This document shows, piece by piece, positions 8,186 to 17,500 of a stretch of DNA of 64,000 nucleotides. How positions within the stretch are numbered: the stretch's first letter is position 1; each line of letters begins with the position of its first letter. The position numbers and the translations under genes were made by a program. Under the pieces are notes generated by a model. The model was given only the letters and a program-made list of their open reading frames with translations. It was not told the origin of the DNA and did not search any database. This stretch comes from Fibrisoma montanum (GTDB taxonomy: Bacteria > Bacteroidota > Bacteroidia > Cytophagales > Spirosomataceae): the NCBI RefSeq assembly GCF_003583365.1, contig NZ_QXED01000006.1, positions 124,001 through 188,000 on the forward strand, read 5' to 3'.

Positions 8186-9652
8186 TTAATTTTTTATCGG
8201 TAGTCGTACAATCATTTCGGTGAATTGGTTGGCTTCCGTTTGCACGGCCATCTCGCCGTTATGCCCTTTTGTGATGATGTCGTAGCTCAGCGAGAGCCCC
8301 AGCCCTGTTCCTTCGCCCGTTGGCTTCGTGGTAAAAAACGGCTGGTAGATTTTATGTACGATCTCCGGCGGAATACCCGTCCCGTTGTCTTTTATCCGCA
8401 GTTCAACCTTGTCGTTTTTGAGGCAGGTACTGACCTGAACCAAAGGCTGATAGCCAATGCCCTGCTGGTTACGTTTCTGTTGTGTGGCATAAAAGGCGTT
8501 GTTAAACAGGTTGAGCAACACCCGGCCTATGTCCTGAGGTACCCCCTCCACCTTGTCCAGCTTCTCATCGAAATCAGTAACTAATTCGGCGTTGAACGAC
8601 TTATCCTTGGCCCGCAGCCCGTGGTAGGCCAGCCGGAAATACTCGTCTGCCAGGGCGTTCAGGTCGATTGGCTGCTTCTCTCCGGTCGACAGCCTGCTGT
8701 GTTCAAGCATAGCTTTAACGATAGAGTCGGCCCGCTTACCGTGGTAGGTAATCTTTTGCATGTTCATGGTCAGATCACTCAGTACCTCAACGAGGTAGTC
8801 GTCCGCCGTACCGTTCAGTTTCTGCTCCAGATCTTCCTTTAGTTCGTCGATCAGCTCAACACTTACTTCCGAAAAGTTATTGACAAAGTTGAGTGGGTTC
8901 TGGATCTCATGGGCAATGCCGGCCGTTAGCTCCCCCAGCGACGCCATTTTTTCGGCCTGAATCAACTGAGTCTGGGTCTTCTGTAAATTATCCAGCGACT
9001 GCTGAAGCTCAGCCGTACGTTCAGACAGTAACTGGTTTTTTTCAGCGACCAGCCTGAGGCTACGCTGATTTATGTTGTAAAAAACCAGGGCAATCATTAA
9101 TTGAATAAGTATCAAGCCGACGATTACATTCAGGCTAAACAGAAGCTGGTAATCGGGCAAAATAAAATTGGTTAGCACGACCTGCCGGCTCTCCAGCCAC
9201 CACAGTATCATCAATGCGGTCAGGGAGGCTACGGTAAAAATAATTCCGCCCCGGCGTCCGAGCAGAAAGGTTCCAACGATTGGATACGCAACCAGCCAGG
9301 CCATAATGGGTGAGTAGTAAGCCCCCGTTGCCAGGCAATTAAAAAAAACGGCGCCGAAGGAAGAAGCAATGAAAGCATAGCCGACCATCCGGTAGCTGAG
9401 CAGCTTCCACTTGAAAAAAAACGGCAGCACCAGCACAATGACGAAATCGATCAGCATCGAATATACGCCCGGCCAATAGTTCATCGACCAACTGATCAGT
9501 ACGTAGTTAAGGGAGAACAAACTCGTCAGCAACGATGTGTTGACGACGATGCGAGCCTGGCGGTACTCGTCGTTGCTGCCGGTGAAGCTAGGAGGAAAAA
9601 AGTAGTTTGTAACGTTATGTAGCATAGTAGATAGCTTGGACAAATCCACCAA
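8186..9652 (-). CDS. Six-helix membrane sensor histidine kinase
   Basis: A 488-residue kinase. Residues about 38-195 form roughly six membrane helices, a sensor buried in the membrane. A coiled coil (about 196-235) precedes His248 in AGIAHEIQNPLNF, and an HATPase domain ends the protein with DNGTGIP and GTGLGLSLSYD. The last 50 or so residues are nearly the same as those of the TPR kinase at 11516-13759, at DNA level too. It starts 12 bases after the stop of the FAD oxidoreductase, so the two are very likely one operon. Confidence 0.92.
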   Translation of the reverse strand: MVDLSKLSTMLHNVTNYFFPPSFTGSNDEYRQARIVVNTSLLTSLFSLNYVLISWSMNYWPGVYSMLIDFVIVLVLPFFFKWKLLSYRMVGYAFIASSFGAVFFNCLATGAYYSPIMAWLVAYPIVGTFLLGRRGGIIFTVASLTALMILWWLESRQVVLTNFILPDYQLLFSLNVIVGLILIQLMIALVFYNINQRSLRLVAEKNQLLSERTAELQQSLDNLQKTQTQLIQAEKMASLGELTAGIAHEIQNPLNFVNNFSEVSVELIDELKEDLEQKLNGTADDYLVEVLSDLTMNMQKITYHGKRADSIVKAMLEHSRLSTGEKQPIDLNALADEYFRLAYHGLRAKDKSFNAELVTDFDEKLDKVEGVPQDIGRVLLNLFNNAFYATQQKRNQQGIGYQPLVQVSTCLKNDKVELRIKDNGTGIPPEIVHKIYQPFFTTKPTGEGTGLGLSLSYDIITKGHNGEMAVQTEANQFTEMIVRLPIKN

Positions 9653-9664
9653 CAGCGCCCTTTT

Positions 9665-11437
9665 CTAAACCCGTACTGGTTTTGATGCCCGACGGAACCC
9701 CGTCAGTTTATGAAACAAATACACGACTTCGTGCAGCAGCCCAAACAGCCAGGGCACTTCGTTAGTCCAGGGCAGCCCCCGTTCGTACCGACGCCGGTCG
9801 AGCCAGCGCAGCACAGCCAGAATATTCGGCTCATGAAGCGGCCAGACTTTGCATAATTCTACGTTCGCACCGGTGGCCGTAATGACTCCGTTCACAGCCC
9901 GGCGGGCCGCTTCGTTAGCGCCTTCCATCGTAGCCAGATCGGTATGCGTCCGGACGTAGTCGGCGGCCAGAAAGAGATTTTTGATGTTCGAGTAGGCTTC
10001 CGGGCGTTTGCTCCACGAGTTGGGTGTATTGACCAGCAGCGGTTCGGCATTTCGGGTTTTGAAATCATGGGGAGCAATTTCTGTATCCCTGATATCGCAG
10101 TCGAGATGGGTTGTGATAATCATGGAGCGGTCCAGCACCTTCTGGCCGTCGACGTTCAGGCTTTTCTCCATCTGATTCCATACCTCGTCGATAATTTCCT
10201 CCATAGAGCAGTCGCAGGCAGATTTACCGTTCAGTCCTTTGGAGAACCAGTCCGACACATCGACCGACAGAATACCTTTTACCTCCCCATTACCGTACTG
10301 ACGGATGTCAAAATTTTTCCAGAACTGAAGCTGTGAGATGGCGGTCACGGCCCAGGGCGAATCGATGAAGATCACGTGACCTTTCGTCAGTTGCACATCT
10401 TCCCGCAGGTAATACTGAATGCCGCTCATCCAGTTTAGGCTCTTGGCCCGTTTGGCGGCCAGATCGTCGATGAAATCAAACGCCGTATCCACCGCGATCA
10501 TGTTGTCATTTACCAGCTTGGCCATACGCTCCAACGGAACGGCCGCAATGTAATAATCGGCTTTGATGAGCTTTTCCTCCCCGGTCTGGGTGTTCTTTAC
10601 CATCACACCCTTGATAGACCGGGTTTCGCGGTCGCAATGAAAGGCTGTCGCTTCGTGGTGGTGGTAGTAGGCAACGCCTTTCTGCTTCAGGTAGTTGAGC
10701 CAGGGAAAGAGCCAGGCTTCGTTGGTAGGACCGTTCAGCACCCGGTCGGCATGGCCAGTCGGATTGAGCATCAGAAACAGGAGTTGCAGCAGCATGTCCC
10801 CGCCGGTTTTGGTGCTCATCAGTTTCGGCTGAGCCGCCACGAGCGTATGCGTCAGGCCACCCACAAAATACTCTTCATACGGGCTGGGCTGGCGACCGTC
10901 AGTTTCCTGATCGGCCTCCATAAACTGCCACCAACTGATTCGCTCGTATTCCTGCTGTCGACGGTCGTAACTGCTCGACATCACCTGCCACAGCTTATCG
11001 GCAAACAGTTTCTTATCAGCCTCGGTAACACCCGTGTTGGCGTGCGTAACGGCGTTGATTAGTACCTTCAGATCGGCCCGGTTCTTTGGAAAGTTAACGG
11101 TGCTGACGATGGGCGGCTTACCAAACCGAGCCAGCATAACCCGCTCCGACTGCACCAGATTATCGAAAACCCCGTTGACATTACCCGGAAATGGAATGCG
11201 TTTCATGGTATCGGTAATGTGCTTATAGAACCCAGGAAAGAACCGGAATCCGTGTTCGCCCGGCAACGGTTTCCGGCCCCCTTTAGCGGTGTGCTCGGCG
11301 TCGACGCTTCGGGCTTTCCCCCCGACATATACCGGCTGTTTTTCATACACAGCCACTTCGAAGCCGCGCTCAATTAACTCATGGGCAGCGCTCATACCGG
11401 CTACTCCACCGCCGATTACGGCTACTTTTATGTTCAT
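9665..11437 (-). CDS. FAD-dependent oxidoreductase of the carotenoid/phytoene desaturase-like superfamily
   Basis: A 590-residue flavoprotein. The N-terminus has the dinucleotide motif VIGGGVAGMSAAHEL, then YEKQPVYVGGKARS, the GGK variant of the GG(x)R motif in amine oxidase/desaturase enzymes, and GEHGFRFFPGFY. Near the C-terminus, LFLAADYVRT and MEGANEAARRAVNG bind FAD. It is longer than bacterial CrtI or HpnE (about 420-510) and nearer plant-type zeta-carotene desaturases. The substrate is not clear. It sits 12 bases ahead of one kinase and 78 bases after another, which is unusual for a metabolic enzyme. It could make a pigment or act as a redox sensor. Confidence 0.8.
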   Translation of the reverse strand: MNIKVAVIGGGVAGMSAAHELIERGFEVAVYEKQPVYVGGKARSVDAEHTAKGGRKPLPGEHGFRFFPGFYKHITDTMKRIPFPGNVNGVFDNLVQSERVMLARFGKPPIVSTVNFPKNRADLKVLINAVTHANTGVTEADKKLFADKLWQVMSSSYDRRQQEYERISWWQFMEADQETDGRQPSPYEEYFVGGLTHTLVAAQPKLMSTKTGGDMLLQLLFLMLNPTGHADRVLNGPTNEAWLFPWLNYLKQKGVAYYHHHEATAFHCDRETRSIKGVMVKNTQTGEEKLIKADYYIAAVPLERMAKLVNDNMIAVDTAFDFIDDLAAKRAKSLNWMSGIQYYLREDVQLTKGHVIFIDSPWAVTAISQLQFWKNFDIRQYGNGEVKGILSVDVSDWFSKGLNGKSACDCSMEEIIDEVWNQMEKSLNVDGQKVLDRSMIITTHLDCDIRDTEIAPHDFKTRNAEPLLVNTPNSWSKRPEAYSNIKNLFLAADYVRTHTDLATMEGANEAARRAVNGVITATGANVELCKVWPLHEPNILAVLRWLDRRRYERGLPWTNEVPWLFGLLHEVVYLFHKLTGFRRASKPVRV

Positions 11438-11515
11438 GGATGAGGGTTAATTGAAATAACGAGTGTGAGTAAAACGTCTTTATAGATAGCGGTCTGCCAT
11501 TCGCGGACAGACGAA

Positions 11516-13759
11516 TTAAGCTTGTATTGGTAGCCGCACAATCATCTCGGTGAATTGGTTGGCTTCGGTCTGTACGGCCATCTCGCCGTTATGCCCTTTT
11601 GTGATGATGTCGTAGCTCAGCGAGAGCCCAAGCCCTGTTCCTTCGCCCGTTGGCTTGGTTGTGAAAAACGGCTGGTAGATTTTAGTCAGAATCGATTCCG
11701 GAATACCCGTGCCGTTATCCTTGACGCGCAGTTCGACGTTCCCGTTCGCTGCGTGCGTACTTACCCAAACCTGGGGCTGATACCCAGCAATCGACTGCTT
11801 AGCTTTTTCCTGCGTTGCGTAGAAAGCGTTGGTTAACAGATTCAGCAGTACCCGGCCAAGGTCCTGCGGCACGGCCTGGATTTTGCCCAGCGACGGATCA
11901 AAGCTGGTGACAAGCGTAGCGTTGTACAGCTTATCCTTGGCCCGCAGCCCGTGGTAGGCCAGCCGCAGGTATTCATCGGCTAAGGCGTTCAGATCGGTCG
12001 GTTCCTTCTGGCCGGTACTGACCCGACTGTGCTCCAGCATGCTTTTGACGATTCCGTCGGCCCGTTTACCATGGTGCACAATTTTCTGCAGATTCTGCCT
12101 GATGTCGCCCAGCAGTTCCTGCTCCAGTTGCGCGTCGCGCTCGGGATTCTGCTGCTCTTGTTCCAGCTCCTCAATCAGCTCAGCCCCCAGCTCGGCAAAA
12201 TTATTGACAAAGTTGAGCGGGTTCTGGATCTCATGGGCAATGCCGGCGGTGAGTTCGCCCAGCGACGCCATCTTCTCGCGCTGAATCAACTGGGTCTGCG
12301 TGGTTCTGAGTTCAGTCAGCGTTCGCTGAATTTCCTCTTTTTGCTGCTCAAGCAGCCTATTGGCTTTTTGTTTGCTCCGGTAGGCGTTGTAGGCAACACC
12401 CGCCAGCAGCAGCGTCAGCACGAGGCCGCCCCCCAGCCCCACCTGCCTGGTATTGGCAATAGCCGCTTCTTTCAATCGCTCGGTCCGCTCCAGTTGCTGC
12501 TTCTTGTCAAACTCATAGTTGAGGGTCAATTCGGTCGTTTTCCGGATGTTTTCCTTATTCCGGATCGAGTCGCCAATTGCCGAGGCTTTACGGTCCGCCA
12601 GCAGGGCCTGCCTGTAATTACCTGACTTTTCGTAGCAGTCGGACAGCGACTGATAGGAAGCCTCAATCTGTTCATCGTAAATATCGGAGTCAGACAATAC
12701 CTGAAACCCCTTTTCAAAATACGGGATGGCGGCCTTACAGTCGCCCCGCATTTTCAGCAGCGTACCCATAACTGAGTGTACCTGGTAGGTTATCAACGGC
12801 TGACGGGCCAGGCCGGCAACGGCAATCGCCTGTTCAGCCAGCGCCTGGGCTTTGGCAAACCGTTCGGCCCGAGCGACTGACGTCCGAAGCGCCATCGAAT
12901 GGGCGGCTTTCGACATGCTGGCAGCCTCGATACCCTGATCGCCCTGTTGTTTGCCAAGTTCGGCCGATTTGATCGCATAGCGATAGGCCAGATCATACTC
13001 CTGTTTTGTGTCGAACAGCGTCGCCAGATTGGAATACGCGTATAACTCAACGTTTTTAATTCCAGCCGTCTGAGCAGCTTTTACCGCTCTGAAAAACGAT
13101 TGCTGAGCCCTGCCATAGTCTCTGAGTGCTTTATAGGTTATCCCCATATTCGTCAGCACATAAGCCAGGCTACTTGCGTTATTCGTCTGCTCAGCGATGG
13201 CCATCGCTTTCTGCTGGTACGTCAGCGCACGCGAATAATTCGACTGCATCTGATAGGCGATGGCAATATTCTGATAATAGCTGCTCAATGACGCATGGTT
13301 AATTGCCTGGCCGATCTGAATAGCTTTGTCGAGGAAGAAAATAGAACTATCGTATTTACTCCGCATGCCATACATCATACCGTATCCGGAGTATACATCG
13401 CTCAGAAGTGCCTGTTCATCCAATGACAACAGGAGTTGTTCGGCTTTGAGCAGGTTTTCCTTCGCTGCGGTAAAATCGCCCTTCATGCTATAATTGTTGG
13501 CCAGTCGGGTAAGCGCTTTGATCTGCCCCTGGGCGTACTCAAGCTGTTTTGCATCCGCGATAACTGTCTTACCCAGTTTTATGGCAGCATCAATATCGTT
13601 CCCGCTCAGGATATACACCTTGCGGTTCAGCAGATTGATGCGCCCCGTATCGGTCGTCGCCCTCTTAATCAGGCGGTCGAGACTATCCAGTTTTGCCGTT
13701 TGCGCCCACGTGAAGCCGCCACCAAGCGACAGGAAAAGTACCGTAGCAATGAGTTTCAT
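11516..13759 (-). CDS. TPR-repeat sensor histidine kinase
   Basis: A 747-residue kinase. A signal peptide (residues 1-19) exports a sensor of TPR-like helical repeats (about 40-400). A single membrane helix (440-460) and a coiled coil lead to His509 in AGIAHEIQNPLNF and a C-terminal HATPase domain (DNGTGIP, GTGLGLSLSYD). Periplasmic TPR sensors are common in Bacteroidota kinases. It is the first gene of the minus-strand run to the cyclase at 5267. The kinase domain is a close paralogue of the one at 8186, and the two genes share near-identical 3' ends. Confidence 0.92.
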   Translation of the reverse strand: MKLIATVLFLSLGGGFTWAQTAKLDSLDRLIKRATTDTGRINLLNRKVYILSGNDIDAAIKLGKTVIADAKQLEYAQGQIKALTRLANNYSMKGDFTAAKENLLKAEQLLLSLDEQALLSDVYSGYGMMYGMRSKYDSSIFFLDKAIQIGQAINHASLSSYYQNIAIAYQMQSNYSRALTYQQKAMAIAEQTNNASSLAYVLTNMGITYKALRDYGRAQQSFFRAVKAAQTAGIKNVELYAYSNLATLFDTKQEYDLAYRYAIKSAELGKQQGDQGIEAASMSKAAHSMALRTSVARAERFAKAQALAEQAIAVAGLARQPLITYQVHSVMGTLLKMRGDCKAAIPYFEKGFQVLSDSDIYDEQIEASYQSLSDCYEKSGNYRQALLADRKASAIGDSIRNKENIRKTTELTLNYEFDKKQQLERTERLKEAAIANTRQVGLGGGLVLTLLLAGVAYNAYRSKQKANRLLEQQKEEIQRTLTELRTTQTQLIQREKMASLGELTAGIAHEIQNPLNFVNNFAELGAELIEELEQEQQNPERDAQLEQELLGDIRQNLQKIVHHGKRADGIVKSMLEHSRVSTGQKEPTDLNALADEYLRLAYHGLRAKDKLYNATLVTSFDPSLGKIQAVPQDLGRVLLNLLTNAFYATQEKAKQSIAGYQPQVWVSTHAANGNVELRVKDNGTGIPESILTKIYQPFFTTKPTGEGTGLGLSLSYDIITKGHNGEMAVQTEANQFTEMIVRLPIQA

Positions 13760-13798
13760 GGTCGAAAAGATTGAAGCCAGTCATGAACGTTTAGAAAA

Positions 13799-13806
13799 CA
13801 AACTTA
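13799..13806 (-). promoter_or_regulatory. Putative -7 box (TAAGTTTG) for the signalling operon
   Basis: On the minus strand this is an exact TAnnTTTG match, 39 bases before the start codon of the TPR kinase. No clear -33 element is visible. It is the best placed promoter for the run from 13759 down to 5267. Confidence 0.35.
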
Positions 13807-13990
13807 CTCGTACCAGCATCAGACGAGGCTTCTGGTACTTATCACTGATGATCAACGGATTGACAAGATACAACCCGATAAGCTATAAATAGAAGATCGA
13901 GTATCTATAATAGCAAGAAAGATGTGGATGGCTGGACGAACGTTTCTTTTTTTGCTTACTTGGTAACTCGTTAGCCCATTTACCCTGCCT

Positions 13991-14572
13991 ATGGATATCC
14001 AGCGTGCCGAAACTTTCCTGATGGATCAACTACGGACTGGCTTGTTGCCTACGCTGTACTACCACGGCCTGCACCATACCCTCGACGTAGCAGGGGCCGC
14101 CCTTGACATTGCTCAGCGGGAAGGAATCACGGATGCGGAATCGCTCACTTTGTTAAAAACGGCGGCCCTTTACCACGACAGTGGGTTCATGACTACGTAC
14201 CAGGGCCACGAAGAAGCGGGATGCCGACTAGCCCTCGAAACGCTGCCGGACTTTGGTTACTCCGACCAGCAGATTGTAACAATTTGTGACCTGATCCGGG
14301 CCACAAAGGTACCCCAGCAACCGCGAACGCACCTGGAACGAATCCTGTGCGATGCCGATCTGGACTACCTGGGGCGCGACGATTTTGAACCGATTGCTCA
14401 TACCCTGTATGAAGAGCTGAAAACCCGCAACGCCGTAGCCGACGAAGCGGCCTGGAACCAGATGCAGGTCCGTTTTCTGACGAATCACACGTACTGGACG
14501 CCCACCAGCATCGCCCGGCGCGAACCGGGTAAACAGGCAAATCTGGCCCGACTGCGGGCTCTGACTGATTAG
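13991..14572 (+). CDS. HD-domain phosphohydrolase
   Basis: A 193-residue HD protein. Metal ligands are visible as His-His (residues 28-29), His62-Asp63 in ALYHDSGF, a His in GHEEAG and Asp in DADLDYLG. It resembles HD proteins often annotated as phosphohydrolases or possible nucleotide phosphodiesterases; the substrate is unknown. It faces the cNMP-binding gene and the two stop codons overlap by 4 bases on opposite strands. The neighbouring cyclase and cNMP effector make a role in cyclic nucleotide turnover worth testing, but the fold does not prove it. Confidence 0.75.
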   Translation: MDIQRAETFLMDQLRTGLLPTLYYHGLHHTLDVAGAALDIAQREGITDAESLTLLKTAALYHDSGFMTTYQGHEEAGCRLALETLPDFGYSDQQIVTICDLIRATKVPQQPRTHLERILCDADLDYLGRDDFEPIAHTLYEELKTRNAVADEAAWNQMQVRFLTNHTYWTPTSIARREPGKQANLARLRALTD

Positions 14573-17500
14573 CCGACCGGTCGGGTTACGGTCTGATTCA
14601 GTACCCGGATCCGCTGACAAAGGGTGCGAACGATGCTGCGCAGTACTTCGCCCCGCTCTTCCATCAGGTCGTAGAAGTCCTCCTGGTCGATGCGCAGCAG
14701 CCGCACGTCGGTCAGGGCTTCGGCAGTGGCCGATCGGGCTTCAGCGTCCAGCAGGGCCAGTTCGCCGAAAAAATCCCCGCGTTTGAAACGGGCCAACTGC
14801 TTACCGCTGTCGTAGATACCGATTTCACCCGCGTAAATAACAAACATCGACGACCCCAGATCACCCTTATTGAATACGGTCTGTCCCTCCGCATACGTCA
14901 CCTCATTCATGATCGGGGCGATGCTGCTCAGAACATTCTCGGGCGTCTGGGCAAAGAGACTGGTTCCTTTCAGCACCATAATCAACTCAATTTCAGGAAT
15001 ACGGCTGTTGGCCGCGGACGAATGGCTCATAAATCGCGACGACAAGTCGGGGAATCGTTTCAGTAAATCGCTGAAGTTGCGGGGCTGCTGCGTTTGCAAA
15101 TGCTGCATAGCCGCCACCACGCTATCCCGCAGCAACGGAATAGCATCCAGGTAATGCAGAATGGTTGACGCCGGGCTGACGCCGGGCGTCCATCGGCGCA
15201 GGGCGACACTCACCGTCCAGTCGGAAAATAAAGTCTGGCCCTGCTCAATTATAAACGGCAGAATGGCTTTCTCCTCATGAAGCGGCCCGAGAGCCGCGTC
15301 GATCAACCGGATACGTTCGGCGCGGGGCTGGTCGTCGATGAGCGCCTGCATGGTCTGGTACACCGGTCGCGGCACCAGGTTGTCGAGCCGTTCGAGGGCG
15401 TTGGCCCGCCGTTCGCGCGACGGGTGCGCCACCCCAATCCGAACACTGTCGAGTACATTCCGGTCGTGCCGTTGCTCCAGGGCGTAGAACAGCCGTTGCA
15501 GCAGCAGCGTCAGCTCGTAATCGAGCGTATCGGTCAGTTCCGCATCCTCGCCGTAACTGCCATGCAGCAACCGGTGGGCCAGGGCAACCTCCTGGTCAAC
15601 AAGCCGTTCGAACAGCTCGTCGTCGGCGGGATGTCGACCGAATCGGCTTAACGCCCGAAGAGCCGTTGCTCGTACGGCCAGCGAAGGCTGGCTGGCCAGC
15701 TTGATCAAGAGCTGCCGACTGTGGTTGGTCCGGATTCCTTCGCAGATACCCGCAATCCGGGCCGCCACGAGTCGGTCAGGCGACCCCTCAACCGTTCGGG
15801 TAAGCAGCGGCAGCACATCGGCTCCCATGGCTTTCAGGCTGTTGGCTGCCGTTCGGCCATACGTACCATCGCTCAGCCGATCGACGAGTCGCTGCGTAAG
15901 CTCGGGATCGCGCAGTACCCCGGCCGTTTGCAGGGCCGCTTTCACTACGCTGGTATCGCTATGCGTCAGGCAGTTCCGGACAAACGGTACGTAGGCCGTG
16001 AGCCGCAGGGCCTGCACCACCGATAAGGCCGCTTTCAGGCTCAGCACCGCACTTTCTTTCGTCAGGGCCGTCAGGCTACCGAGGGCATCGGCGTTGGCCG
16101 GCTGGATTTCGAGCGTCCCGCGAATGGCCCCCTGCCGGATCGCGATGTCGGAATGATGCAGCAGCGGAGCCAGCATGCTCACTTCCGTATCGGCCCGGCG
16201 GCTGATCAGGTACGAAGCCCGTTCGCGCAGGGTTGGTTCGGTATCGTAGAGCGCCTGGTGGTATAGCAGCTGCGTCGGCACGGGCCAGTCGAGCGTAGCG
16301 GTTGCGTCGAGGGTCCGGCGACGTACGGCCGCGGTCGGGTGATTCAGCAGCATGGGCGTCTGCTTTCCCAATTGGGGCGGATTATGCCGTTCGAGCCAGC
16401 CGATAGCCGCCACCACTTCGTCGGGGTTAGCGCTCTGGAGTGTATCGGCAACCCGATTGAGCGCTTCAGTAGGAATGGCAATCTGGTCGCTCTCCAGAAA
16501 ACGCCGGGCAATGGCGTCATTCAGTTCCGTTACGTAGTGCCGGTACGTGCGTTGCAACAGCACGAGGGCCGTGATCATCAACGCGATCCACGCCACGGGC
16601 ATCCAGAATTCCAGAGCCGGCAACGCATGGATGATGTACAGCAGCACCCCGGCCAGACCAATCCCCAGCGGTTCGTACATCCCTTTCGCAAGGGTGTGAC
16701 CATGCAGCCGCTGCTGGGGCGACAGGGGCTGGAACAGGACCAGAAAAACCGGATCGAACAAGGCCCGGCGCGCCACCTCGAACACCAGATACAACCCACA
16801 GAAATAAATCAGCAGCCGCGTGGTATCGGTTTGAACGGCCGCCATGGCCTCCAGTCCCAGCAGCCCCACCAGGGCCGTGAGGGGGAGTACAAGCAGCGAC
16901 CGACGCACCCCAAACCGGTCGAGGGCATGGCGCGACAGCAGCAGTTTTACGATCATGGCAACGCCGTAGGTCAAGGCCAGCACAATCCCAACGTACCGGA
17001 TAACATCCTCCTGGGCGTGAAACCGGTGCTTCACGTTGACAAAGAAATTGTATTCAATCTGCGTGGCCACCGTAGCAATGGTCGCCACGCTCAGGCACAT
17101 CATAAATACCAGTTCACTACCACCGAAAAGCTGCTCGACAAACCGGGGACGCGCCCGCTTAACCACCCGGGCGGGCCGGTGTGGCGCATAAACTTCATGG
17201 GACTGGATGGTTAGCCGAAGGGTGTAGAGGGCTGCCCCGAACGCCACAAAAGCAACGACCAGCAGCCGAAGAATGTCGGTATGCGCGTGGACCAGTACCG
17301 CCAGGATAGCCCCCATCGCTTTGGCCGGCATATCGCCGGAGCTAATCACGCTGAACAGCCGTTTGCTCTGGCGGGTATCGAACACCACCGCCGAAACGCC
17401 CCAGAACTCCAGATTGGTGAGCAGGTAGATAAGTCGGTACCCTACCATAATGGTCACGGCCGCAGCCACCGAATGACCGACAATCACCAGCACGCCGATA

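Noticed and set aside
9665-11437. Naming the flavoprotein as HpnE or CrtI
   Set aside because: The FAD motifs are shared by the whole superfamily, the length is greater, and no squalene, hopanoid or carotenoid gene is near.
14569-14572. Overlap of the HD and cNMP-protein genes as an error
   Set aside because: Both stop codons are in place on opposite strands (TAG and TAA sharing bases); a 4-base convergent overlap is common.
16339-17214. A 291-codon plus-strand open frame inside the cNMP-binding transporter gene
   Set aside because: It is antisense to clear membrane and HEAT segments, is full of His, Gln and Arg from codon bias, and shows no domain.
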